Shown piece after piece: positions 18,952 to 26,587 of a DNA stretch of 64,000 nucleotides (position 1 is the first letter of the stretch; each line of letters opens with the position of its first letter). The stretch is from positions 62,001 to 126,000 of the forward strand of contig JAEUVY010000031.1 of the NCBI GenBank assembly GCA_016786565.1, given 5' to 3'. The stretch is from Flavipsychrobacter sp. (GTDB taxonomy: Bacteria; Bacteroidota; Bacteroidia; Chitinophagales; Chitinophagaceae). Both the position numbers and the translations under genes were made by a program. The notes under the pieces were generated by a model. That model made no database searches, had not been told where the DNA came from, and saw only the letters and a program-made list of their open reading frames with translations.

Positions 18952-19758
18952 TTACTTGCGCGACGCGTCCCAGCCTTTGTAATATGCTTTTAGTGGTTTT
19001 GCAGCTGTGCGCAGTTCGCTCTCCTGTGCCATAAGGCTATCCATGACCAATGGTGCAAAACGACTCACGACCAGTTCGTAAGGGAAGGCAACGGTGGGCG
19101 CATCATAGATCTTATCTATCTTGTAGCGCAGCTGCTGTGCCGCAGTGACGAATGTTTTGCGGCTGCTATCGGCGGTGAAATAGATGGTGTGTTTCACTGA
19201 GCGGGGTACATTGGGTTCGTCGCCCTGTTGTAATAGTTGCAGCACGGCCTTGTTGGTATTCATCCATGCCATGGCCATGCTATCGGGGTAGAGGAAGGTG
19301 CGGTAGGTTTGCCAGGCCGGTTCTTGTTTGATCTTGAGGGTGTATTTCCAGGTGGGGAAGTGCGTGTTGTACATGCGGTGGAGCGCGTTGCGAATGGCAA
19401 TGGTGTCTTTTACGTAGTAGTAGTTGACCCGTTCGCCGTTGTACATGAGCGTGCCTGCCAGTTTTTTTGCGGTGACACCCGAAAGGAATGCGCTTGTTAG
19501 GTCGAGAATGTTCTCCATCTGAGCGATCTCAGCAGTGTCGGGGAAGCCGGTCATTTTGTTGGGGCGGTTGGCCTGCGGCCCGGTGACGAGTAGGTAGGGT
19601 AGTAGCTTGTCGGGCGCTGAGGACATAAGCCCCATGTCGACGAGGACGGAGGCCGGTTTGCCACCCATGCGCACCATGTAGGTGTCCCAGTTCTCGGTCT
19701 GTGCAGTGACAACCGAAGCCAGGAGGACCGATGAAGCAAAAGCCAACAGGGATTTCAT
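18952..19758 (-). CDS. Secreted DUF695-like protein
   Basis: 268 residues with a signal peptide (MKSLLAFASSVLLASVVTAQ). The first ~130 mature residues (ENWDTYMVRMGGKPASVLVD, PYLLVTGP, and later RVNYYYVKDT) resemble DUF695, a small alpha/beta domain of unknown function. A second half (WKYTLKIKQEPAWQTYRTFLYPDS, then KHTIYFTADSSRKTFVTAAQ) resembles the regulator-of-RNase-E-like domain often fused to DUF695. The stop codon abuts the stop of the convergent LptF/LptG gene with no base between them. Upstream, a -7-like TTATTTTG box lies four bases from the ATG. Function unknown; export to the periplasm or beyond is predicted. Confidence 0.6.
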   Translation of the reverse strand: MKSLLAFASSVLLASVVTAQTENWDTYMVRMGGKPASVLVDMGLMSSAPDKLLPYLLVTGPQANRPNKMTGFPDTAEIAQMENILDLTSAFLSGVTAKKLAGTLMYNGERVNYYYVKDTIAIRNALHRMYNTHFPTWKYTLKIKQEPAWQTYRTFLYPDSMAMAWMNTNKAVLQLLQQGDEPNVPRSVKHTIYFTADSSRKTFVTAAQQLRYKIDKIYDAPTVAFPYELVVSRFAPLVMDSLMAQESELRTAAKPLKAYYKGWDASRK

Positions 19759-19870
19759 GGCTCAAAATAACGGCAAAAATGCAAGGTGATTTGCCAAATA
19801 TTTGAGAAAAAGCTTGGGGTACGTCGGGTGAGGGGTAGGCGTGGGAGCGTGGCTTTACGGTGTGGGCTCG

Positions 19871-19878
19871 TATATTTG
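19871..19878 (+). promoter_or_regulatory. -7 promoter box (TATATTTG) of the giant surface protein gene
   Basis: An exact TAnnTTTG match five bases before the ATG at 19884. Confidence 0.45.
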
Positions 19879-19883
19879 CATCA

Positions 19884-22800
19884 ATGAAAACCCTAAGGTG
19901 TTTTGTTTTGCTGCTATTGGCTGTGTTGCCGGTGCTGGTGTATGCCGGCGACGGCAATGGCGCGGCGCCCAATGGCATGGTGGCAAAAGAAAGAAATTAC
20001 AGAACGTTTCAGGAGGATGTGCGGCACTTGTCTGAAGAAGCGAAAAAGGCGAATGCGCGTACCCCGAACCATCCGGAGGTGGGTAGGCTGTTTGCTGACG
20101 CACCCTGTGCCGATTGTTATGAGGTGATAGCTGAACGCACTGAGAAGAGCAAGAAGTTTGTGTTGGAAGGGACAGGCGGACGTGAGGTGGCTTTGCAGAC
20201 ATCTACAGACGCTATGCACTACAGGGATGCCGAGGGCAACTGGCGTACTATTGATACCAGGCTCAGTGCACACGACCACAATATTTATGGGGCGTTCAAT
20301 CAGCCGGAGCCGGTCTCGATCAATACAAGGAGGAAGGGAGTGGAGATCGCGCATCCGAAGGGGTGGTTGCGATTCAATTACCGATTGGAGCTTGTGTACA
20401 GGGATGGAGCAGGGAATGAACATTCTTTAGGCCAGGCAAACTGGACGCAGGCAACACTCGGTGCCGACGGCATGTATGTGACGGATATGTGGCCGGGTAT
20501 AGATATGGAAGTGTATGTGGGCAGGGGATCGGCGAAGACCAACTTTTTTGTGAAACACGCCATGCCGGCCTATGCGGGTGGCCAATTGCTGATAAGGGAC
20601 CATGTGGAAATGGCCGATGGGCTGCGGATGCGTGCGGGTGATACTACAGATGTGCATGATAATCTGCAGGTGACTGACGCGAAGGGGGATGCGCTTTACA
20701 ACATTGGTGCAGCCACCGTGTATGAAGAGCAGATGCCTGAGCAGACGCTGCAGTTCATAGGGTATGATGTACATGCAACAACATTGGATATTGTGGTGCC
20801 GGGTAGTGTGTTTGACAAGCCGGCGACTTCGTATCCGGTGGTGATAGATCCGCTGGTGTCAACTACTACAGCTTCTACGGTTGGCGGGTCGTCTTACAGT
20901 CCTACAAAGACCATAAGCTGCAATTACCTGAATGCGGCTACAGTGCCTGCGGCTGTGACCGTAACGGATATAAGGTGGTCGTTCAACTATACTGCAAGTG
21001 GCGGGGCACTGTTGCTGCATGGCGCAGTTGATTTTACATTGGGAAGCTGCAGGAGCCCCGGTGCCGGAGGGTTTTTCTGGTACTGTAATCTGGCAAGCGG
21101 TGGCACGTGTACGGGTACTAACGTGAGCATCATGTCGGATATTGGTCCGTGTGTGCTGGCGCCACAGTGTCTGCCGTATAACATGAACCTGAACATGAGG
21201 TTCTATCAAAACTTTGCCGCCACCACGCCGTGTGCCACAACGTATGTAGCAGCTGCCACACCATTGACGGTGACGGTGTTTGGACGTACGGTGGAGACAT
21301 CGGCGGTCTCATCGGCCGGAGGGGTGACGGCGGTGTGCGTGGGGCAGTCGGTGTCGTTGAGTACTACTCCTTCGTTCGGGGTGCCGCCGTATACGTATCT
21401 GTGGGACCCGGGCAGTGTGCCGGGATCGCCGCTGGTTGTAACGCCTGCATCGACGACCGTGTACACGGTGACAGTATCGGACGCATGTGCCAATACCGCG
21501 CAGGCCACACAAATGATAACAGTGACGCCCATAACATCTAACACCGGTAACGCGGTAGTATGTGTGGGTGGTACAACTACATTGTCCAATCCATCGGGCA
21601 CAGGCACATGGAGTAGTAGCACAGGCACGGTGGCCGTGGTGGGGCCGGCAACGGGTATAGTGACAGGTATATCGCCGGGAACAGCGGTAATCACGTTCAC
21701 TAATTCTTTGGGCTGTTATGCGACCACTGTTGTGACGGTGGTGCCTATGCCGGGATCGATAAGCGGTACGGCAACGGTGTGCGTGGGTAGCAATACAACA
21801 CTCAGCAATCCGCTGGCGGCGGGTACATGGACCAGCGGGTCACCTGCGATAGCCACAGTGGGGGCAGGTACGGGTGTGGTGACTGGTATAGCTGCAGGTA
21901 CAGCAACTATCACGTATACTACTACGGGTGGATGCACTGCCACTAAGGTGGTAACTGTTTATCCGAATCCGGTAATATCGTCGGTGACATTTACCAACCC
22001 CACCACGTGCGGCGCCGCAGACGGAACGATAACTATAGGCGGTTTGGGCGCTGGCGTGATCTACACAGTGGATTATCTGCATAGCAGTGTGCCGGTGACG
22101 CTAACGGATACTGCCAACAGCGGCGGCACTATTGTATTAACAGGATTGACTGCGGGTGTTTATACAAGTATTCAAGTGAAATCGCCTGAAGGATGCACGG
22201 GTGTGTGGGCAGGAACGGTGACGCTGACCGATATGGGTACGCCGCCTGTGCCGGTGGCAGGAAGTAATTCGCCGGTATGTGAGGGTTGGATATTGAAGCT
22301 GACCGCGACAAGCGCGCCGGGTGTGACCTATAACTGGACCGGGCCTGGCGGATTTACATCAACATTGCAAAACCCGCAGATAGACCCGGCAACACTTGCC
22401 AATGCAGGTGTGTACTCGGTGACAGCATCGTTGCTGAGCTGCACTACGCTACCGGCAACAGTAACGGTGACGGTGAATGCGTTGCCGCACATCAGCAATG
22501 TGAATAGCAGTAACCCTATAACGTGCGGTGGCAGTGAGGGTACTATCATTCTGGAAGGACTTTCGCCCGGAGTGGGATATACCATAGGGCTTACCTACAA
22601 TGGGGTGCCTGCAACGTTTACGGCTACCGCTGATGCGGTGGGTAATGTGACGGTTTACGGCAGACCTGCCGGTGCTTATACAGGCATTTTTGTGCAGACA
22701 TCGTTGTGCGTGTCTAATGTGGTGGGGCCTGTGGTGCTGACGGACCCTGCCGCGCCGCCACCACCAGTGATCACCAGCAATGCACCTATATGTGTGGGCG

Positions 22801-23516
22801 GAACGCTACTGTTGTTCGGGGCGAATGATAAGCCGGATGGTACCTATAAATGGGAGGGGCCGAACGGTTTTTACAGCACTGACCAGAACCCCACGATAGC
22901 AGGCGTAACGGCAGCGGCGCAGGGAATATATACGCTCACCTACACACGATGGAATTGCAGTACCGGCACTACAGTAGAGATAAAACTGCAGCCGGTGATA
23001 GAACTGTCGGACATAAAGGCGAATAAGTATATACTGAACTATGGCGACAGTGTGCAACTGCATGTGGAAGGTGCGGCTTACTATAACTGGACGCCCCGCA
23101 ACGGCACCATAAGCAACTACTACATACCCGACCCCTTTGTGAAGCCGAGGGATTCTGTGAACGAATACACCGTGCGAGGAATGAATGAATGGGGATGCTA
23201 CGACTCGACCAGTGTGGTGATAAGGGTGATATTTGACGAGGAGGAATACCTGCCCAATGCCTTTACGCCGAACGGAGACGGCAAGAATGATGTGTTCAGG
23301 ATAGGGAAGATGAAGTATAAAAAGGTAGTGCAGTTTACCATTTATAACCGGTGGGGACAGGAGGTTTACAACAATCCGTGGGACCCTAATGGCGGATGGG
23401 ACGGAACCTACAACGGCAAGGAGCAGGACATGGGTGTGTATTTTTACAGCATCATCATAGAATCGGCCAGCGGGAAGCTGAGGTATTACAAGGGGGATGT
23501 GACACTGATACGCTAA
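19884..23516 (+). CDS. Giant Ig-like surface protein with gliding-motility-type C-terminal domain
   Basis: About 1210 residues. A signal peptide (MKTLRCFVLLLLAVLPVLVYAG) is followed by an N-terminal ~330-residue domain of the DUF7948 kind (MWPGIDMEVYVGRGSAKTNFFV and later SYPVVIDPLV). Then come several Ig-like/PKD modules: PPYTYLWDPGSVPGSP, two Big_2-like repeats (GTWSSSTGTVAVVGPATGIV and GTWTSGSPAIATVGAGTGVV), and modules with YNWTGPGGFTSTLQNPQ. The C-terminal ~95 residues are the CHU_C/T9SS type B domain, with YLPNAFTPNGDGKNDVF, YNRWGQEVY and KGDVTLIR. It should be exported by T9SS and held on the cell surface, as with gliding-associated adhesins. The start is set by the signal peptide and the -7 box. 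It ends about 110 bases before the tRNA-Arg that bounds the island. Confidence 0.85.
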   Translation: MKTLRCFVLLLLAVLPVLVYAGDGNGAAPNGMVAKERNYRTFQEDVRHLSEEAKKANARTPNHPEVGRLFADAPCADCYEVIAERTEKSKKFVLEGTGGREVALQTSTDAMHYRDAEGNWRTIDTRLSAHDHNIYGAFNQPEPVSINTRRKGVEIAHPKGWLRFNYRLELVYRDGAGNEHSLGQANWTQATLGADGMYVTDMWPGIDMEVYVGRGSAKTNFFVKHAMPAYAGGQLLIRDHVEMADGLRMRAGDTTDVHDNLQVTDAKGDALYNIGAATVYEEQMPEQTLQFIGYDVHATTLDIVVPGSVFDKPATSYPVVIDPLVSTTTASTVGGSSYSPTKTISCNYLNAATVPAAVTVTDIRWSFNYTASGGALLLHGAVDFTLGSCRSPGAGGFFWYCNLASGGTCTGTNVSIMSDIGPCVLAPQCLPYNMNLNMRFYQNFAATTPCATTYVAAATPLTVTVFGRTVETSAVSSAGGVTAVCVGQSVSLSTTPSFGVPPYTYLWDPGSVPGSPLVVTPASTTVYTVTVSDACANTAQATQMITVTPITSNTGNAVVCVGGTTTLSNPSGTGTWSSSTGTVAVVGPATGIVTGISPGTAVITFTNSLGCYATTVVTVVPMPGSISGTATVCVGSNTTLSNPLAAGTWTSGSPAIATVGAGTGVVTGIAAGTATITYTTTGGCTATKVVTVYPNPVISSVTFTNPTTCGAADGTITIGGLGAGVIYTVDYLHSSVPVTLTDTANSGGTIVLTGLTAGVYTSIQVKSPEGCTGVWAGTVTLTDMGTPPVPVAGSNSPVCEGWILKLTATSAPGVTYNWTGPGGFTSTLQNPQIDPATLANAGVYSVTASLLSCTTLPATVTVTVNALPHISNVNSSNPITCGGSEGTIILEGLSPGVGYTIGLTYNGVPATFTATADAVGNVTVYGRPAGAYTGIFVQTSLCVSNVVGPVVLTDPAAPPPPVITSNAPICVGGTLLLFGANDKPDGTYKWEGPNGFYSTDQNPTIAGVTAAAQGIYTLTYTRWNCSTGTTVEIKLQPVIELSDIKANKYILNYGDSVQLHVEGAAYYNWTPRNGTISNYYIPDPFVKPRDSVNEYTVRGMNEWGCYDSTSVVIRVIFDEEEYLPNAFTPNGDGKNDVFRIGKMKYKKVVQFTIYNRWGQEVYNNPWDPNGGWDGTYNGKEQDMGVYFYSIIIESASGKLRYYKGDVTLIR

Positions 23517-23562
23517 CGTTTTTAGCCTAGATGTTATGGAAAAACATCAACTGAAAAATGAG

Positions 23563-23593
23563 TTTGCAAACATGTTCAGAAATCTTACTTTTG
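23563..23593 (+). promoter_or_regulatory. Promoter of tRNA-Arg (TTTG, 19-nt spacer, TACTTTTG)
   Basis: TTTG at 23563-23566 and TACTTTTG at 23586-23593 match both consensus boxes exactly, with a 19-base spacer. It is the best promoter in the window, about 35 bases before the tRNA. Confidence 0.75.
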
Positions 23594-23627
23594 CACCTCA
23601 TTTGATAGAAAGCTATCTAATGAAAAG

Positions 23628-23702
23628 GGTCTCATAGTTCAATGGATAGAATAGAAGTTTCCTAAACTTTTGATACAGGTTCGATTCCTGTTGAGACTAC
23701 CA
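23628..23702 (+). tRNA. tRNA-Arg (CCU anticodon)
   Basis: A 75-base cloverleaf with encoded CCA. The acceptor arm GGTCTCA pairs with TGAGACT (one G-U pair), followed by A and CCA. The anticodon loop reads TTCCTAA between AAGT-type stems, giving anticodon CCU. The T arm is CAGG, TTCGATT, CCTG. It marks the left edge of the island. The recombinase gene on the opposite strand ends inside it. Confidence 0.93.
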
Positions 23703-25266
23703 AAGAGGGGAACTGCAAATTTTCATTGCAGTTCCCCTTATTATTTTCCCCCAAAAACCTTGATACACGTACAAAGTAACGGAATGCTTCATTTACTTTT
23801 GGGGTTCGACACTCGTCTTTTTTGCGATTGTAGTACACACCCTCTGGAAATAGCAAATATTGAAGTTCCTGTTTATCGTTGTAATCGGCGGAATCCCATT
23901 CTGGCGCGAGTTTCGAGGATGCTCGGAAGGCTGTATCTACGTAAATATCAAGGTTCGACACCTTATTTCCGTATTTTGCCCTTTCCTTCTCAATTTGCTT
24001 CCTCTCATCAAGGAATTTGGCTCTGAATTTGTCGAACATATCCTTGGTTATTTCCTCCAGCACATACCGTTCTTCCAGTCGTTCCAGCTTCTTATCTATT
24101 TCAGATAACTGTCCTTCAATGTTATCAATACTTTCCTCATTGCGCTCATTCAGCGTGTTGTAATCAGCTATCATTTGCTCTCGGATAAGGTACTGCATTG
24201 CTTCATCAAATTCAAGCGTGTATTCCACCAGTTTTTCAGCAAAGCGGTCATTTAATGTCTCCGCCCTCATATTGCATCTACAGCCTCTGGTGTTGCACTT
24301 GTAATAATACTTCTGGTTTTTATAAGCCTTGTAAGCTCTTAAAAACTCTCCACAATCATCGCATTTATAAAAACGCTTTAAGGGAATATCTTCATTTTCT
24401 GGATTGATACGATACCCTTGTTTGTTCTCAGAAAGTACGTCATTGGCTGCGAGGAACATTTCCTTTGATACCATTTTCTCATGGTTGCCCTCTATCACCT
24501 GCCCTTCTAAAGCTGTATGAACCATTAGCCCACAATAGAATGGATTACGGAAGAATGCCGACATTCTTTGATTGCTGATCTTTAGTCCTTGCGCCGCCAG
24601 CCTTTGAATTATCTCCTCACTGGAAACCTTTTCATTCACTTTCCAATGAAACGCTTTCCTGAGCAGTTTGCCGTCCCTATTAAGCATAATAGACCGTTTA
24701 CCATTGGTCTTGATGATGTCATAACCAATAGGTGGTGCGGTAGGCCATTCACCGCGAAGCAGCATCTCTTTAACACCTGCCATGCATTTCTCCCTGCGTT
24801 GCTGGTTCTCATACTCGCTAAAGATGAACTGTATGTTCTGTTGCAAGCTGCCACTTGCAGTTGATGCATCTGTAGGCTGTGTTACGGAACAAACCACTAT
24901 ACCCTGCTTCTTTAGCTGCTCGGCTATATAGATTGCGTTTGCACCGGAACGGCTGAACCTATCCACACTGTACACGATAATATACGAAATTTTCTCCCTG
25001 CTTTTCTTCAGAAAAGAGAGCATGTTATTAAACTGTTTTCTCTCATCTGTCTTAGCACTTTCAAATGTGCCGCCATAGTAACCCATGATTTGCAGGTTGC
25101 CTTTTTTAGCAAATATTTCACAAGCCTTCTTCTGTGTATCAAGGCTTAGGTTATTGTCTGCTTGCTCTTTGGTAGAAACGCGGGTGTAAATAACGCAGTT
25201 ACTGCCTTTAGCTTTTGTTTTATGTGAGCCTTTGGCAAAGGTTTTAAAGAGTGTGATGTCGCTCAT
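23662..25266 (-). CDS. Large serine recombinase (site-specific integrase)
   Basis: 534 residues. The N-terminal resolvase catalytic domain has its nucleophile Ser31 in VIYTRVSTKEQ and further active-site residues in YSVDRFSRSG. A Recombinase domain follows (PPIGYDI and ISNQRMSAFFRNPFYCGLMVH), then a zinc ribbon with FYKCDDCGEF and YYYKCNTRGCRCN. After that comes a coiled coil (about residues 375-440, LSEIDKKLERLEERY). This is the standard large-serine-integrase layout. The last ~13 codons (SLVVSTGIEPVSKV) are read antisense from the tRNA-Arg gene, and the stop lies 34 bases inside it. The C-terminus therefore depends on the integrated state. The start overlaps the stop of the small upstream gene (ATGA), so translation is coupled. 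It should integrate and excise this island. Confidence 0.93.
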   Translation of the reverse strand: MSDITLFKTFAKGSHKTKAKGSNCVIYTRVSTKEQADNNLSLDTQKKACEIFAKKGNLQIMGYYGGTFESAKTDERKQFNNMLSFLKKSREKISYIIVYSVDRFSRSGANAIYIAEQLKKQGIVVCSVTQPTDASTASGSLQQNIQFIFSEYENQQRREKCMAGVKEMLLRGEWPTAPPIGYDIIKTNGKRSIMLNRDGKLLRKAFHWKVNEKVSSEEIIQRLAAQGLKISNQRMSAFFRNPFYCGLMVHTALEGQVIEGNHEKMVSKEMFLAANDVLSENKQGYRINPENEDIPLKRFYKCDDCGEFLRAYKAYKNQKYYYKCNTRGCRCNMRAETLNDRFAEKLVEYTLEFDEAMQYLIREQMIADYNTLNERNEESIDNIEGQLSEIDKKLERLEERYVLEEITKDMFDKFRAKFLDERKQIEKERAKYGNKVSNLDIYVDTAFRASSKLAPEWDSADYNDKQELQYLLFPEGVYYNRKKDECRTPKVNEAFRYFVRVSRFLGENNKGNCNENLQFPSLVVSTGIEPVSKV

Positions 25267-25490
25267 GCTGCTTTAGTTAGTTGATTATCAATATGTAATG
25301 CAATTTTCTTGCCAGATTTTTGGCGTTTTGAAACTACATTATAAATAAACCGGGTATATCTCTTGATTGTGTCTATTAAATTAGCTACCTGTTCATCTGT
25401 ATAGTGTTTAAATCTTTCAAATTTTCTTACTTCCTCTGGGGTAATGTCATGTCTCCTGTCATACGAATTTAAGCTATTCTGTTTTTTCAT
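25263..25490 (-). CDS. Small helical protein coupled to the recombinase
   Basis: 75 residues from the ATG at 25490 (MKKQNSLNSYDRRHDITPEE); upstream in-frame residues are rich in Thr/Ser/Lys and overlap a hairpin, so they are not used. The body (EEVRKFERFKHYTDEQVANLIDTIKRYTRFIYNVV) is predicted to be two amphipathic helices. Its stop overlaps the recombinase start by four bases, implying translational coupling. Similar small proteins often precede serine recombinases in Bacteroidota islands. A role as an accessory or directionality factor is only a guess. Confidence 0.65.
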   Translation of the reverse strand: MKKQNSLNSYDRRHDITPEEVRKFERFKHYTDEQVANLIDTIKRYTRFIYNVVSKRQKSGKKIALHIDNQLTKAA

Positions 25491-25530
25491 TGTCCGTGTT
25501 TTTTTCTTAGTTAAACCACTGTTCGTTAGA

Positions 25531-25569
25531 CTTGACAAGCACATGGTTTTCGGCCATGTGCTTGTCAAG
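25531..25569. repeat. Perfect 16-bp hairpin upstream of the recombinase unit
   Basis: CTTGACAAGCACATGG, a 7-nt loop (TTTTCGG) and CCATGTGCTTGTCAAG. The stem is perfect, and there is no T run on either side. It sits in the leader between the 76-residue gene and the recombinase pair. Confidence 0.75.
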
Positions 25570-25589
25570 CAATTCCCTAAATACCCCTG

Positions 25590-25820
25590 TTAGTTGATAA
25601 ATTCGTAGTGCAGGACTTCTTCTGCATTTTGAAGGTCAGAAATATGCTGTACCTGGGCTAAGTCTCTCGGATCATAATCCACCTCAATGACGACTGCATC
25701 ATCATCCGTTCCCACAATGCAGTTAGCGAACTCTGATTTTTCCATTATCTCCGCTACTTGCATAATGCCTACAGGGTCAATCCAAAATTGAATACTCTTT
25801 GTAAATGTACTTTCACTCAT
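25590..25820 (-). CDS. Small acidic protein of unknown function
   Basis: 76 residues, MSESTFTKSIQFWIDPVGIM onward, rich in Asp and Glu (GTDDDAVVIEVDYDPRD), with predicted alpha/beta content. It is not recognised as any family. The ATG is plausible and the frame stays open between two non-coding stretches. It reads in the same direction as the recombinase pair and could be co-transcribed with it across the 16-bp hairpin. It may be an accessory gene of the element; no function can be assigned. Confidence 0.5.
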   Translation of the reverse strand: MSESTFTKSIQFWIDPVGIMQVAEIMEKSEFANCIVGTDDDAVVIEVDYDPRDLAQVQHISDLQNAEEVLHYEFIN

Positions 25821-25947
25821 GCGTTTTGTTTTTTTGTTCTCTAATCGTTTTCTGTTCCCTTTTTCTTCATTACTGGTTAAGATGTATCATTCATAGTCCT
25901 TAGTTTAAAACGTGTACTTGATTTCTGTTAAGCTACGACCATCGCAT

Positions 25948-25983
25948 ACTGCCCATGTCCTTATTTGGGACAAACAGGGCAGT
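25948..25983. repeat. Nested inverted repeat
   Basis: ACTGCCC and GGGCAGT form a 7-bp outer stem, with GTCC/GGAC inside. It is followed directly by the ACAATCCCTGTTT repeats. Confidence 0.55.
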
Positions 25984-25992
25984 TTATTCACC

Positions 25993-26025
25993 ACAATCCC
26001 TGTTTATCTATTACAATCCCTGTTT
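25993..26025 (+). repeat. Two direct copies of ACAATCCCTGTTT, 20-bp period
   Basis: Exact 13-base repeats at 25993-26005 and 26013-26025. Confidence 0.6.
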
Positions 26026-26103
26026 GGCACACTTAGTCGTTCCTTCAGCAAGCGATTATACCCGCAGCTATGCAAAGTTCCGCCAGAGCAAAAGGCTGCC
26101 TTT

Positions 26104-26159
26104 ACGATTTTGAACGTTTCTATACGATTATGTAAAAGATTAAACGTTTGTACACGATT
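26104..26159 (+). repeat. Iteron-like direct repeats AACGTTTnTAnACGATT
   Basis: Units at 26113-26129 and 26143-26159, start-to-start 30 bases, plus an extra ACGATT at 26104. Fifteen of 17 positions are identical between the units. Confidence 0.6.
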
Positions 26160-26587
26160 TCCGGCCATTTTGAGCCAAAGCTACAATACCCGAAAACCTT
26201 ACTTTCCGTATCCGGGCGTAAATCCGGCGTTCCTTTGCGATATTTATCGATACTGTTCGATATTTTACAAAACCCATCATTCTCCTGCGAAAACTTTCAA
26301 ATTCTTTCAAAAACAGACGTTCATCCCAATAGTTGCTCATCTTTACTATTGGTCGGCTGATAACAGAAACTTGTTGAAAAGTCAGTGGTATATATACTAC
26401 AAATAGCGCACCGGAAAAATGAGGCTGGCAGACCATTTCAGACCTTTCAAATGAAATCTAAGGATGTTCTAATTTGCTTCTAAACCGAGGCAAAAAGCAG
26501 TCAAATGGTAGAAATAAATATTTTTTTCTGTATTGACAAATAGTCCTGACAAAAATCAGGTTATGCCCTGAAATGATGGCAGAAAAA

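Larger units (their letters stand above)
25821..26587. other. Gene-free stretch with hairpin and iteron-like direct repeats
   Basis: About 770 AT-rich bases with no credible gene. It holds a nested hairpin (25948-25983), a repeated ACAATCCCTGTTT (25993 and 26013) and paired AACGTTT...ACGATT units (26104-26159). These are candidate protein-binding or transfer/replication sites of the island. Confidence 0.55.

Noticed and set aside
25912-26406. 164-codon plus-strand frame in the island
   Set aside because: It runs through iteron-like repeats and hairpins, has no family resemblance and has an odd composition; treated as non-coding.
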